Part shown: positions 19,440 to 32,742 of the stretch, piece after piece
How positions within the stretch are numbered: position 1 is the first letter of the stretch
Layout: each line of letters opens with the position of its first letter
DNA from: Clavaria fumosa
Taxonomy: Eukaryota; Basidiomycota; Agaricomycetes; Agaricales; Clavariaceae
Reading direction: 5' to 3'
Assembly: GCA_951802425.1 (NCBI GenBank)
Contig: OX637798.1
Span: forward strand, 3,534,001-3,598,000
DNA length: 64,000 bases
Notes under the pieces: generated by a model
What the model was told of the DNA's origin: nothing
Seen by the model: only the letters and a program-made list of their open reading frames with translations
The model's database searches: none
Program-made: the position numbers and the translations under genes

Positions 19440-22400
19440 TGAGGTTGGTCGTTGATGATGGGGGTTACAGTGCGCTGGCCGCAATTAGGATAGAGCGCGA
19501 GCGGGACAGCAAGTAGGAGGACGACGAGATGATGGATTGAGAGAGGAATGAGGAGAAGAGGAGGAGAGGAGGGGGAGGAGAAGGAGGAGAAGGACGGGAC
19601 GAGAGAAGGACACCATAGGAGCGGTAAGTAGAAGAGGACGCTTTTAAGAGGGGGATTCTTTTTTAGGGATTCTAATTTGTGTGTGAGATTGACCTGTGTG
19701 AGTGAGATGTGCGGCGACTTGAAAACGGAGAGAGAAAAAAAGAAAAGAAAAAGAAAAAGGTCAGAGACGCCGTCGACAAACTATGTGATCGGAGCAGAAG
19801 AGAAATGAAAAGACTTGTGTGGGCGTGGATGATGATTGCTGCGGTTGATATCCCATCATATCAGATCAGATGGGTGGGTATACACAAACACACGGAGATG
19901 AGAGAGATCTCGGGTGGGCGGGTGGTAGCATTGCTTTTTTACTTTTGTGTGTGTCATAGATAGAACAACAGACAGAGACGTGTGGTGACCCTTTAGGGAA
20001 GAGAGGGAAGGGGAAGAGAGCAACGGCGTAAGACGATAAAGACGGTATAACGGTAAAAAGACGGTGTAACACGGTGTAACCGGAGTAGAGAGAGAGAGCC
20101 AAGTTGGTGGTTAGCACATGCCTAAATTAGCGTGGATTTTTATTTTTATTTTTACTTTTTACAAGTCCGACAGGACAGCAAAGTGTTATGGTGGGTTGTC
20201 ATTTCCACTTCTCTCATATCGAAAGGAAGATCCTTTTTCCATCTAATGCCGTAATGAGGATTTCTTATTCAAGGTGTAACGACAATGAAGTTCTGTTTCG
20301 CTCTTATACGAGAAACGATCAACTCTCAATTCGAATCAGAGACGGGTCAGCGGGTATAATACGGTATGGTAAAAACCAAATGCTATCACTTCAACTTTCA
20401 TTATTCCTTGCTACTCATAACGCAATCCATTCGTGAGCACGCGAGCAATCCTGCCATCTACCGGGGACGACCCGGCGTTATAACGCAACGCACACCGAGA
20501 GCCTGGTAAAAGTCATTTTACTTCCTTCCAGCAGGTGGCAACGACAAAGGTCATCTCCCAGGGATGCTGTCAAATCAGTCGCCCAATGCCCGGCCCAATG
20601 CCCGGCCCAATCTGTCATTCTCCCTGTCAAAGACCAACGCCGCCTCCTCATCTCATGACAAAGGAGTGGACTTGAATTGACTTCTTCCCATCTTCTGGAG
20701 GGATCTTCGCGTTGCTTGTCATGATATATGTACAAAAGGAGTCCTCGGCGGCGAGTACCGGGTAAGTTCTAGACCTGCGAATACCGTTGAGAGGTGTGTG
20801 TGTGTGTCGGTTCGCAACACCCGTTTCGTCCCTCTCAACGTATAGGGGGGCAACCCAAAGAAAGAAAGAAAGAAAAAAAGAGCGCATGATGTCAAGCATG
20901 TCAAGAGGGCCGGCTCCGTTTGTACTCCGCTACCGCCAAGCATCGTCATGGCCTCGTCGCGCTGGTGTGCCTAAAATGCAAAAACAAAAAAAGCGGACAG
21001 GTATTTCAAATTGCGGAGAAGGGAGAAGGGAGAGAGAAAAAAAAGACAAAACGGCGTGTTTAAACTTACGATGTAAACGACCCATGTTGGGTTTAGAGGA
21101 AACGTCGGCGTTTTGCTCTTTGGGAACAGCATAGTGGGTAATCGCGGAAATGACGTACACCGCAAAAGACCGCCTCCTGTGGTTCGGAACAACATCTAAC
21201 CCAGTTTGAGCGTGTACACAATGCAGTGACCCTGATGCGGTTAGCCAACCATGCACTCTTACTACTTACTGATGTACTTGTTAATGGTGCGTGTTTACGA
21301 CGGCGATGTACTACTACACTACTCTTCACGGAAATGAATAACAAAGATCAGAAGCCCAAAACAAAGCAACAGCGGCGCGGGAAATACCGAAAAGGTGATG
21401 ATGACGATGACGTATTGAAAATGGTAATCCCGTCTTTTACTTCCAAACAAGGCAATTAGAAAGAGAAAACAGTGGCATAATAAACGACGACGGCCCGTTT
21501 AGTGGCCCTGAACATCAACGGGTCAAAAAGACCGCTTGAGGGGGGGGGGGTCAATGTATAACAACTCAGACGAAAGATGATGAGGTAACCGCGGTCGAGA
21601 CCCGACGATACAACAACAACCTCTTCGGTGGGTCCGCGATCCTTTCCACTATCTCGCGTCCCTGATCATCATCACCGCCCCCACCCCACTTCGGCAATAC
21701 ATAGTCTAGATATGAGAGCCACGATTAACAGATTTGGGGCCAAACCGTGCCACACGATACACGGGCGCGTCATACACGCGTCATGTCTTCGCGTTTTTCT
21801 GTGCTCTGCGTTCGACCGGACCGGGCTACCACTCGCCGTGTTCGTTATCATCGGGCGTCCCGGGAAGGTTGATTACGGGGGCAGATGGTCAAGTGCGCTT
21901 TTTACCGCCAGGCGATGGGGCGCAACGCGACTCCGAGGGGCAGTGAGGCTCAATAAAGCCTATTATCCCAAATAAACTAAGCTGCGCCAAGGCTCTTTAA
22001 ACCAGCAGAACGACATTCGGTTAGTCGTGATGAAGCCCATTGTATGCAGAGAAGTAGAGGTAACGCTTGATGCTTTTGAAGGGCCGCTCTGTCCCTTCAT
22101 CAGCACAACAGCACTTACAGGTTCGACGGACAACTCCGGGAGGTCTTCAACAGGTGAGGTATTTCAGCCAAACTTAAAATCATCACCGTCGAGAGTTTGA
22201 AAGGCTGACAACATGCTCCGAACGATGTACTAGCCTCCCCGCGGAGCCCCACAACGCCTTTCGAAAAAAAAAAACTGGTAGAGGGGCTGGGTACGGATAT
22301 AAACTCGTCGCACTCGTGGTCATGGAACGTTTTTACGTACACAACGAACAATGGAACACGACAGCCCTGACAAATGGCGATGCTGTGCAAAAGCGACGCG

Positions 22401-24099
22401 AGACGCTTGGTGAACAATCGGTCGGTAGCGGCGGAGAATCCGAGACAACACACGGACAGAGATAGGCAGCCGTGGGTAATACCAAGCACAATCAGCCTTC
22501 TATCACCGCGGGGTCTTCTGCCGGGTTCATTTCCCTGACTTCCCCCCCCCCCCCCGTCTGATTGTGACACAGACAAAAGAGGAGAAAAGGCAACCTGGGC
22601 GCCTAACACTGCCCCGGATCCATCAGCCCGAATGTTCCGTCCATGGACGTGTGAAGAGGTAATAGTGGCGATGTGCCCTGAGCCGCGGCAAAAGCTCTGC
22701 GAGATGAAACTCTTGGGAGGCAAATTTAGCATGCTTGCGGGCAGCTTACCGTTCCTGAGGGATGTGGTTTCCGTAAATATCACGGTGCATCCCTTTGATC
22801 GCACAGGGGCCTCCAATCCTCCGAGTTTACAGACGCCCGCACGAGACCAACCCGGGGAAACGACGGTGATTCGAGACGAAGAACACCAACGAAAAAGAAT
22901 GAAAAAGAAGAAAACGAAAGTGTGGAAGCCGGGCAGCGAACGTGCAGAAGCGGCCACATCCCAGCGGGCGCCTAACGGGTTCCTTGTCCTCCGTGAGTCG
23001 CTTGGAAACCGCGGCTTTGACAGAGAAGATAAAGGAGTGATTACGTCTTTTGGCGGTGGCAAGCTTCTTCCGACAATCTGGGTCGGTACCCACCGGGGGG
23101 GGGGGTGGTGGTGGTGGTGGTGGTGTCAGCACCTGGAGAAGGCAAAAAGAATGCCCGTTCTGGAATCGAGGGCGTGGATTAGTTCCGGAGATGATCACCT
23201 CCATTCGGGCGTAATTACGGCTCTCAATTGTTTTTCGAGTGCTGGTGCTGGGACATGTGTCTTTTATATAGAAAAAGGGCATCAAAAATGCTGATGTGTC
23301 ACTGTGAGCAAGCCGGATTAAGGATGCCAACTCGAAAGTCCACATCATCTCTTCAACAGGATAAGTCGTCCGTGAGAAGAATAGGGGGCAGGGACGCTCA
23401 CCGCATCGCCATGTGGAGAAGATCAGTACCGAACCTACACCGCGTGGCCGAGAGAGCCGCTGAACCGTTAGAAGACACCATTTAACCTCAAACAAATCAA
23501 CACGAGTGAGTGCCAGGCACAGCAACGCCAGCACCGGTTCGCTCGCGATTGCGGGGGCCACAATCATCCACGGCCCCCTAAGGGGCATTCAGTTCGACGC
23601 CATGAGATGGGCATGCAGAGATGCGAATGATGGAGGCTATGTGCTGTAGTGTATAAGATGACAAAGGCTCGAGCGGGAATGACCTTGGGGATCGAACATA
23701 CGCTTTTGGTTTCTTGTGATGCCCGAGAACCCACCGCCCTGTCCAATATATATTGCCTGTATGCAGCGGAGACACAGCTTTAAACGCGAATGGTGCCTGC
23801 CATGCTCGCTTGGCCCCGTCTTTGCAAATTACTCATCATCGTAACCGCCTAGGTTACCAGGGGGGGAAAGCTGGCGAGAAGAGCCCTGTACGTTTCCTGT
23901 CAAGTGCCCCCCTCGCTAGACAAGCGCGAGAGGCAAGGAGAAGCCGATGTGAGATGAGCCAAGAGGCCGTTCCCCCGTGTGTGTGTGAGATTGTCAAAGA
24001 GCGGACGTGGATCAACAAGTGAAATCGCGACTGCCCTAAAGTTCGGCGCTCTAATTTTTTTTTCCCTCTCGACGCGTCCCAATCGATTGCAATCCCACC
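19440..24099. other. 4.7-kb intergenic region
   Basis: No gene is supported. It includes the putative promoter of paralogue A (purine-rich tract 19540-19600), a GA-rich tract near 19720-19760, G- and C-homopolymers (about 21540, 22540, 23095) and a TGG repeat (about 23106-23125). Long frames on the minus strand at 22115-23062 and 22827-23588 have shifting composition and homopolymer-derived stretches and no recognisable domain. The last 250 bp, pyrimidine-rich up to CCCACCATG, should be the eEF1B promoter and leader. Confidence 0.45.
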
Positions 24100-25174
24100 A
24101 TGTCTGTCGACCTCACCAAGCTAGAACAACACCTTGCACCCCGCTCATACGTCGAAGGGTTAGTATGAGAGCTACGCCTCCGTTCTCCTTTGATGATCCG
24201 TGCTATGGTCCGTGTTTCCAAGCGGTGACTAGACATCACCGATACAAAATGCAGAATCATTTTACCTAGCCTTCTGATTATATATATCCTTGATTCCCTT
24301 TTCCCAATGCAGCGCTAACATATTTTACCCAGGTATATCCCCTCACAAGCGGACGTGCACGTTTTTAAAGCACTCGGGAATGTTCCCAACGCGGAGGCCC
24401 ACCCGAATGTCACGAGATGGTACCATCACATCAAATCATACGCTAACGAATTCGATAAACTCCCGGGATCGAGCAAGGCTGGCGAGGCGCTCGTGGGCGC
24501 CGCCGCAGCCCCTGTCGCGGCGCCAGCCGACGAGGAAGAGGACATTGACTTGTTTGGTGACGACGAGGAAGAGGACGCCGAGGCCGAGCGCATCAAGGCC
24601 GAGCGTGTGGCTGCTTACAACGTCAAAAAGGCCGGCAAGGTTAAGCCTGCCGCCAAGGTTCGCACTCGCAGGCTTCTCTCATTCTTTCATCCAATATATG
24701 TCTGCCGTGATCTCTGACGTGTGTTGTTTCGTTTCAGTCCGTTGTCACGTTGGATGTGAAGCCGTGGGACGACGAGACTGATATGGCGGCGCTCGAGACG
24801 TCCGTCCGATCTATCGAGATGGACGGTCTCGTCTGGGGCCTTAGCAAATTGGTCGCGGTGGGCTATGGCATCAAGAAGCTGCAAATCAATCTTGTTGTTG
24901 GTACGTGCTTTGACAAGGAAGGTTTAGTTCGTGAATGCTGATGATCTCCCTAGAGGATGAGAAGGTGTCCTTGGACGATCTGCAAGAACGCGTTGCAGAG
25001 TTTGAAGATTATGTACAAAGCTCGGATATCGCCGCCATGCAGAGTGAGTCACATCCCGTGTTAACTGGATTGCACCTGCCGACCCGCAGCCCCCACAGAA
25101 CTTTGAAGTCACATAGTCTTTTATGACGTATCAAGTGTTCTTTTTTTTTTCGATCTGTAGAAAAAGTGCCGTAG
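24100..25174 (+). CDS. EFB1: Translation elongation factor 1-beta (eEF1B alpha subunit)
   Basis: Five exons (24100-24158, 24333-24657, 24738-24900, 24954-25043, 25161-25174) encode 216 residues, close to the usual length of fungal eEF1B. The protein is the nucleotide exchange factor that reloads eEF1A with GTP in the cytosol. The N-terminal GST-C-like domain starts [20 protein letters not shown]. An acidic linker ([20 protein letters not shown]) follows, and the catalytic C-terminal domain carries [16 protein letters not shown], then [19 protein letters not shown] and [16 protein letters not shown]. The end, DIAAMQ then KKVP, is slightly longer than the common MQKL ending and depends on a 14-bp last exon, so the exact C-terminus is the least certain part. 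The start context CCCACCATG is good. It lies between two F-box-family paralogues with which it has no functional link. Confidence 0.95.
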
Positions 25175-26501
25175 GAGCCGCAATGAACATCGCGTGTGTT
25201 TTGTATCGCGGATTTTGGCGTGGGACGTAATCAGCCTGTGAACCTGGGCGGAATGAGGAGTTGCCGTAAAGGAGCGACCCAGACCGTTCTATTCGTTGTG
25301 TGTATCTATCGGCGGAGGGGTTTTGAGGTCGTAAAAGTTGGACACGGGGAGACTCTGAGATATCTTTGAAAAAAAGGGCTTCACCTGAGTAGCTCCACCT
25401 GAGCAGCTCCACCGTCAAGCCGCCAACAGCGTGCGTGCAACAAACGCACTGAAGACGCGTGTTCCTTCATCTCCTCGCGGTCTCCGCCGCCATTGAAACC
25501 GACCAGGCTTAACAACGAGCTCCGTCGACCGTCAGAACAACATTTATTTGTAACAAATCAAGAAAGTTGAAGTAAAATCTAATCAGATTTCCCACTATCC
25601 CCGTATCATTGCCACGGAAATGAATTTCAAGGTCACGCACCCGTGCACTACTACAGTAGTGGCAGAACGCGTGTGTCCACCCACATCCGCCGGTGCTGGC
25701 TGCGTGTTCCTTCCTGCCCTCTTGGCACCGTCTTTAGGCACAATGTTGCAACCGCACCCTTCCGTCTTGCAATGCAGATGCGATCTTGCAAAGCCCGGTG
25801 TTATGCCACCACGCGGATGCTCCGCTGCGTCACACGACGGTTCGAGAGACGGTAGGCGCGTTGACCCGGTCCTTGCTCTCGCATCAAACGGGGGGGTGTC
25901 TTTTTGATTGATCGCTCAAACGGCCTTCATGTGACGGGCACTACCAAGACTCCCTCGATCTGAAACGGCGCTGCGGGATCCAACACGGAGCAATCTCTTC
26001 TTTACCGACGAACATCAGGAACGAAAATGAACCTCGTTTTAATTTGTCAATAGCGCACGTTGAGCGGCTCCGTCACCGACGAATGCCGCAATCCCTCACG
26101 TACGGATTGTACACGGACGCTGGAGCTCTCATCCCTGTCGGTGAGCTCTGTGGACACCCTTGATTCAACATTGAAGAATGTCGATCTCGCTTCCTAGAAG
26201 AAGCCAGGATCATTTCAAACCGTCACGCGCATGTGCGGTACATCCCAGGTTGCATCATTGAACCCGCGGATCTGGACCACACAACCGCCCATGCTGCCAT
26301 TCGCAAACTCCGTTTAGATAAGGTCTTCCCCCCAGCAGCAAGCATCCACGCCTCCTGAACCAGCCGCTTACCTGATTACATCCCCTCTTCCTCCGCTATC
26401 CTCCACCCCTGTGTGCCCTGCGGCGGCGTATCCCGTATGCTTTTAAAGCCATAAACTTCTGTGTTGCCGTCGTTGATCCAGGAAGTTGCCCTCTTTTTGC
26501 T
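25175..26501. other. Intergenic region between eEF1B and paralogue B
   Basis: No gene is supported. The first part should hold the eEF1B 3' untranslated region. Short open frames at 25620-25907 have no recognisable features. The sequence just before 26502 is pyrimidine-rich (CCTCTTTTTGCTATG), as expected of a fungal promoter or leader. Confidence 0.45.
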
Positions 26502-28479
26502 ATGCCGTCCTCGCTACTCGAATCCCTCCCTGGAGATGTTCTGCAGCAGATCGCTGTGCTCTGCTGCTCGTCTTCGGTTTTGCGTCCGCCGAATGACCTT
26601 CTGCATTTGCTATTAACGAGCCGGCGTCTCTACGATATCCTCTCCCTTCATGCCCGTCCGTCGTCGTATGTAGTCCTATTCCGGACGAGGTTTGACATCG
26701 ACGCCCCTCTTCGTCGCTACAACGCCCTAGGCGTTGCCGAAGAGCTTGTTCACCGGTATCAGGTTCTGCGGCGCATTCGTCTCGGGGAGATCTCGGACCA
26801 GAACATCTGCGCCGATCTCTGGACTGTGTATTTGATGATCCTCGAGAGTGACGGTATGAACGAGAAGCAACTCGAGGCCGTCGACACAACAAAGTTTATC
26901 GTGCAGTGCATCCGAACATACTTTTGCCACGGCGCCACGCAAATTTTTGACGACTCACACGCTACCCAAATTCGCTCCTTATCTCTCTGGGTGTTGTGGC
27001 TGATCATTTCTTACCGTGAGTTCTTGTTATTCCTTGTGGATGGACATTTCATTCCCAATTCGTCTACCAGGCCACGTACGCAGTTCATTGGTGCCTCGCA
27101 GCGAACTTCTCAACCTGATCCACCGTTTTTCTGCCACGACGCTCCCGGTAAGTGCTTCCGCGCCGCTCTCGACACGCGTTTCGCCTTATATGTTCACAGG
27201 ACTTCACGTTCACCTCGACGCCGTCATCGCCGGTTGCATTGCCTTTTACGAGCACAAGCCGTCACCTCGTCCATCGACGCTGCACGATCCGCCATTTTGC
27301 CCATGATATCACCCTCTTGTGTCCCGACTTGTCCTCGGCCGCGATCTTGCTCACCTGCACTCTGAAAGAGGCCGTCTCTTTTCCCGCCCCTCCGCATCTC
27401 CCGTTAAATAGGGCAATAGCGGTGGCGACGGGCTACACGGGCCCTACTGCGGAGGATTATGCGGGGCTATCGCGATGCATCACCCCACTGTGGGCGGAGA
27501 CGGCCTTGGCGAGCGACGTGGGCTTGTCGCGGAGCAGGGTTCAAGATGATGACTACTATCGCTTGATACCCGCGTCAGACTTGTCCGGTCAGCTATCTTT
27601 CAAATACACTCCAGGCATGATGTCGGGACTGTGGGAGGGCAATCTGATGGTGAGAAAGCCCGCTAGCCGTGGTCGCATGAGCCGCTGATGACTTCTTTTC
27701 GTCTCCAGGTCTCGCCTATCCCCAAGTCGTCTGACGATTTTGTCTGTCGCACTGCTCTGCAGTGTGATCTCACTGAGTACGTATGCTTTGCGCCGCATAT
27801 GCCCATTCCGAGTACAGTTGATCTTGGCGACGACAACGATTCGTCGTTGGATTGGAGCATCAGTCCGCGCAAATTGATTCGGAACGACGTGCGACTCCAT
27901 TCCTTGCGTGTACATGGAGTCCTGCTTCTTACGAAGGGTCCACTGATATTAGGACGGCTTCGAAGTCCACAGTTCTAGTGGTCTACATCACTTCCAATAC
28001 CAAGCCTATTGTCAAAAGCCAGTCCACTCTGAGTCTCGCAAAGACCCTCTCCAGGCGCTTGACGTCATCGTCGTTGGAGAGGTAAATTCTGGATTCTTGT
28101 TCCTCACCCACCTCTCGCTGACTGGTCTTTTCAGACTCGACCGGAACACGATCTTGCTTGGGGCGGCTACAGGTTCAGTGGGCGAGTGCGACTCCGGGAC
28201 GGATTTATCGTCCTGATCCGCGAACCCGTAAGCGCTTTGAGTTTCTTCGTGATGTCTCTTTTGACTTGCGCTAATCACCGTGCCCCATCTCCTCAGAAAA
28301 GTGAAAGTAACGCGAGCTTCGGCAGCTGGATCTTTGAGGGGTATGTGTACGCTGGATCAACCTTTGCGGGCCGCTGGCGCTCCAGTAAGATATTCACCCA
28401 CTGTGGGTTGGAGGGCATATTCAGTTTGTCCAAGAGAGTTCCAGAGGATGTGCGCCGCGAACCGCGCCTAACCTCCTGA
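26502..28479 (+). CDS. F-box domain protein, paralogue B
   Basis: Seven exons (26502-27015, 27071-27147, 27200-27649, 27709-27909, 27953-28081, 28135-28227, 28297-28479) give 548 residues. The N-terminus has an F-box (LESLPGDVLQQIAVLCC, then LLHLLLTSRRLYDILS), which in the family binds Skp1 in SCF ubiquitin ligases. Then come VLFRTRFDIDAPLRRYN, ADLWTVYLMILESDG, YTPGMMSGLWEGNLM, ALDVIVVGETRPEHDLAWGG, YRFSGRVRLRDGFIVLIREP and SWIFEGYVYAGSTFAGRWRS. These ordered blocks also occur in paralogue A on the opposite strand 7 kb away. Exons of 201 and 93 bp are conserved in length between the two. The substrate-binding half has no named domain. The last exon might hold one more small intron, so the final 30 residues are less certain. 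Confidence 0.78.
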
Positions 28480-31400
28480 GGAGGAGGCACCGTGACTCAG
28501 CTCTTCCAACCTGTCTGCTTCGCCCGTACGGTCGAAAGCATTTCTGTTTGTCCATTCATATGCACACTTACATTTTCTGTCGGTTGTCTTTATGACTTTA
28601 CGTTTTGTAGTGCAACTCATGTGCGTCGATTGCTCCATATGTCGTTTATCTCAGTGTACATTTCTTCTTCATTGTAACTCTTGGCAAGGACTCTTGGCGA
28701 GCGATCACCCAAATACCACAAGATCTGAAATTCATTGCACAATCATCACAGCAGATTCACACAGGCGTTCGGCTTCTTATTCCGTTGACTTGGGAAGATA
28801 CACCTGATCTCTGTCATTTACACGTAAGCATCACAACGTGATGTTCGTATAATGAAGATCATCATAGATGGAAACTCCCACGCAGTGAACCTGTTATTCA
28901 GGCTGTCGCGCGGCAGTTCCCTGCAGGGTTTTGTATTTCACGGCCCAGACCACGGTACCCAGACTGCTCCAGACCCATTCAAACTCGATTGATCGATCTG
29001 AGAAGATGTTAAGGTTGTGTAATTAGAACAAGGGCTGGTCTAAGACTGCAGCCCCATTAAAACAAGACGAAATCGGCGCCCACGAAGAGGGGTGCGTCGT
29101 TTTCGCTGGTGGCAAGGTCGCAACATGTGCATCGCCATATCGTTTGATGACTTCGCCCTTATCGTTGCCGAACAGTGGACAAAAGCCTCAAAAGAAGTCG
29201 CTTTACGGCGGCTCAGGGAAAGCATAGCTGACGGAACCTCTGTGAGAAGTGTTGAGTGAGAGAATGGAAACTTATGCTGAAATTGATAGATCCGTTATCC
29301 CGCGATCGCTTAAGGAAGTCCACGTGCAATGAACGCGGTGATTTGAGCTAAACGAGCAGGAACAATGTAAGAGAGAATCCGGAAGTACCTTACAGAACGA
29401 CTAAGTGAACCCCGTTATCCGCTGCGGAGAGGCTGGTGAATAACTTCTTTCCCACGTCTCGTAAGAAGACGGAGCGAAAGGGGGGATATCGCTGTGAAAA
29501 TGGGGAGGCATTGTCGGTTATTAAGCTGCGGTCAACAGGGAACCATTCAGCGGCGATTGCATACCAACCAGCCGAACAAAAAAGCACATCATCAATCGTC
29601 GAGAAGACCACGAAAGTCACGGTGAGGAGGAAGTAGCCCCTGCAAGTCATGAGTTTAGGGGAAAGATTTCTGAATGATGGGACGTGAAGAACTTCTCAAT
29701 AGCTCTTCAAGATAGCTGTCCATCGTATGAGTAAGAGACGACGGCGCATCCCGAGATTTATCCGCGAGGTCCCATCATGAGGGCGCCACGAACTAGATGC
29801 GGGGAAACTGTTCGGAATTTTAAAAGTTGATGACAGAGGCCACACTCCAACAACGCGTGAATTTCGAGTTCAATTCACGAGCCCGTCGTGTGCGAGCATC
29901 ACCTACTCGGATGCAAGATCCTGCAGAAGGAGGGTGTCACCGCAGGCTCAAGTTGAAAGTAATCCGTAGGCTCACCTCATCTTCACAGAGGTCGTTCGCC
30001 TAAAACAGATAGGACACGAGCCTGCTTGACCAAATATTTGTGGAGACTTGCAACGCTAGAATTTACAGGGCTGGCGAGTGTGTTGAAGGCTACGCACGGG
30101 ACTTTCACAAGTCGTGTACAATTGTGCGACGGGAGGCCAAGTCCTCAAGGGCATCGACGGAGAGCGGATTTTAGCTGACTTCCGAGGCGGGACAATCAGC
30201 GTCTCTCATACAGTCTTCGTCGTACATGGGAGGTCTGATCCAACCATTGGGTAAGGCGGCACTCCCTTGCTTCCGGAAATCCCTTGTTCTGATGCAAACA
30301 AACACCCCATTTCTACAGAGCCCCAACTGCGAAGATGACTGCAGACCCTTCGGGATTTGATGTAGGAGAGAGTCTTTTTTACACTTGAAACGCCCCAAAG
30401 ATGATCCGTCAACCTTTTCACAACACAGCATGAACAATGCCATGCATGTGTGATTTGAAATAGCCGTAAATGCATGAGCCGACAGCAAAAATGATTAAAC
30501 CCCATCTGACTGCAACGTGTGTTACGGTATGAGATGCGTGGAACAGTCCGAACGATGAGCGCTAGACGGCACAGGAACAGACCGTAAAACCGAGTGCTGG
30601 AATGAGGACCAAGATTCCTGTATTGCGGTACACGCGCTAAAAAGATGATTCGTCGAATGACCGCCTTCGGGGATCCCGTGACAGAATGAGTTCAATCCTG
30701 ATTGGAGACACAAGTCAGTCTCAGGGTTAACAGGTGGTGAGACTTGCACGGCGCAGTGTGAGAGTAAATACAGTATTTTGCCCTCCAGGCTCAGCTCAGG
30801 GCCAGGCCAACACTAAGCCGTGGTCATGGCCCTTGCTTGACCTGAGATCCTCACGGGCCAGGAGCCCCCAAAGCCAAAGCCGGGGCTTTCAGGCCAAGCT
30901 GGGCCGACACATCACTACCTTTGCCGCTTCACAGAGTTTTTGTGCGTGGCGTCGAGGAGATCGATCAACAAATAAGCTCATGCGGCAGTTGGGCGACTGT
31001 ATGAGGACGATCGCGGTAACGCGAAGTTGGAGCAACGTAGACTTGTCAATTGTGAAGTGGGGTGGTGACAATAGTAAATTTCCGTTTGCGAGAAGTCGGT
31101 GACACGGCTCTCTACCTGTGCTTCGCGTTAGCGAAACGTTGCACATAGACTTTCACGATCCCCATTGAGACTGGAGGCGAAAAGTCCAACAAGTGATTGC
31201 AAGTAGATGTTCGAATTTTAATGCATCTAGAGCCGCCGGATACTGACCGAGCGATAGTGGTCAGAAAGGGGAGATAGTCTACACAATTTTAAGTTCTCGG
31301 GACGATTCCTTGTATCAGACCAAGGAGAGGAAATGACCGAAACCTGGTGCACGTAAAGGGATTGACAAATGGTTTCCTGCTTTCCCAGGAAAATTCCGAA

Positions 31401-31822
31401 CAGCAACAACCGCGAGAGGGGGTGAAAACAGGTGCATGGCACGGATGTACTGACAACTGGACAAAGGCCAGAGAACACCTGACCTATACTGGTCATTCAG
31501 CACAGCGGTTTTGCTTGTACTTGGAAACATGAGGCAGAGCGAGCCAGGCTTCGCCATCAGAGTCCAGCATCCGTTGAGTGGGTGGCGTATGTAGGGAATC
31601 GTGTCCTTCGCAGCTCGTCAGCGTTTTGTAAGACACAACGGGTTACATAAGCTTTGTGTCTAGTGAGAATATACAGAGTCTCCTTCAATAAATTTACTGT
31701 AATGTGGATAGCCCTGTCTTTCGGTCCATTCTCTGTCGGAGTGGACTTCTGGTCGGTGCGGGAGTCGTGGATGTCGTCACATGTCGTACAGGTTTTGCAA
31801 ATCGTCGCGGGTCGGTCGTGAC
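28480..31822. other. 3.3-kb stretch without recognisable gene
   Basis: Many short frames but no family was recognised. A minus-strand frame at 29650-29390 starts with a hydrophobic leader-like stretch (YFLLTVTFVVFSTIDDVLF), and a second minus-strand frame at 30488-30171 ends with several cysteines. Either could be an exon of a small secreted protein, but no spliced model holds together. At 30785-30910 the plus strand is rich in GGCC/CAGG words resembling an old repeat. The region just below 31823 is the likely 3' end of the next gene. Confidence 0.4.
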
Positions 31823-32501
31823 TCAACCTTGTGAATAGAGTGCGAGAGTGCCCAGAACTGCAATGGCAATCCAACTCAAAGCCGTTTTACCGGAGACCAT
31901 CAACCGAGTTGCGGCGCGACTGGATTGAGTTGGCTGCGGGAGCGCGCTTGAGATGGTGACTTGTCCATTTTTGTAGACCACTCCTGAGAGGAGCGTACTG
32001 GAGATGGCACAAATTCTTCGCATCCCATCGACTACGGCAGGCGCGTTTGAAGTGTTGAGAAACTGCGCCTGATTTGTTTGAAGAAAGCTTTGGCGAAGTT
32101 TGTCATGCTACACAGACAGCAAAGGGATGGGTGGCACCAGTCAACACATTGTGGATAGGCCGCCTCAAAAGTTTCCGTACAAGCGCATTTTATCACGTCG
32201 ATAGCTGCCAGTGGGTTGAAAATAATCTGGGGTTCAATCGCAATTCACGAGCGTACCCTGACGAAATCTGATTCCAAGAACGAACCTGGCTAGCATTCGC
32301 AAAAATATAACTGGCTTGGGCACAGCTGTTGATCTCTCCATAATGATTTCTGCAGATGGGACATGACGGTGGTTGCGACGGGAAAATTGGCTGGGCTGCG
32401 GGCTGCCTTTTCCATTGAAGTGATGGATCGATAGATAGGCAGGGCAAAGCCGCAATAAATGTAACGAATGTGAAGAGCAGAGAGCTCGTAAGAGAGCGCA
32501 T
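31823..32501 (-). CDS. Small secreted Cys-rich, probably GPI-anchored protein
   Basis: Three exons (32501-32286, 32226-32146, 32068-31823) give 180 residues. The N-terminus is a classical signal peptide (MRSLTSSLLFTFVTFIAALP). The mature part has spaced cysteines: CPICRNHYGEINSC, then AIDVIKCACTETFEAAYPQC, then RRICAISSTLLSG. A Ser/Pro stretch follows, and the C-terminus is hydrophobic (TALSWIAIAVLGTLALYSQG), as in GPI-anchor signals. The protein is therefore expected at the cell wall or plasma membrane. The cysteine layout recalls CFEM-like and other small fungal wall proteins, but the spacing does not let me assign CFEM. The second splice (donor after TGT at 32146) has alternatives; using the next GT would add a VDC motif but break the downstream frame. 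Function unknown. Confidence 0.62.
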
Positions 32502-32742
32502 GGTGGCTTGGATAACACTGGTAAGCAGCGGCCTTTATGCTAAGTGCCTACGTCCCATGGGAGAAAGCAGCAAGCAGCACAAGCATGAACGCTTCGGGGA
32601 GCAATGGACCTAATTTTGGCAAGCACGGGTATCGGAGTTTGAATATTGCGCCACTTTGGGAATGCAAGCATGTGACTTGCCGTCGCGCCAATACATTATA
32701 CGACACCAACCGCAGTCCCAACCATCGGTCCTTGGATTCGAT

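Noticed and set aside
22115..23588. Long minus-strand open frames (315 and 253 codons)
   Set aside because: They overlap in different frames, include homopolymer-derived runs (poly-Gly, poly-Pro, poly-Phe), have no recognisable domain or clear splice pattern, and open plus-strand frames cover the same bases.
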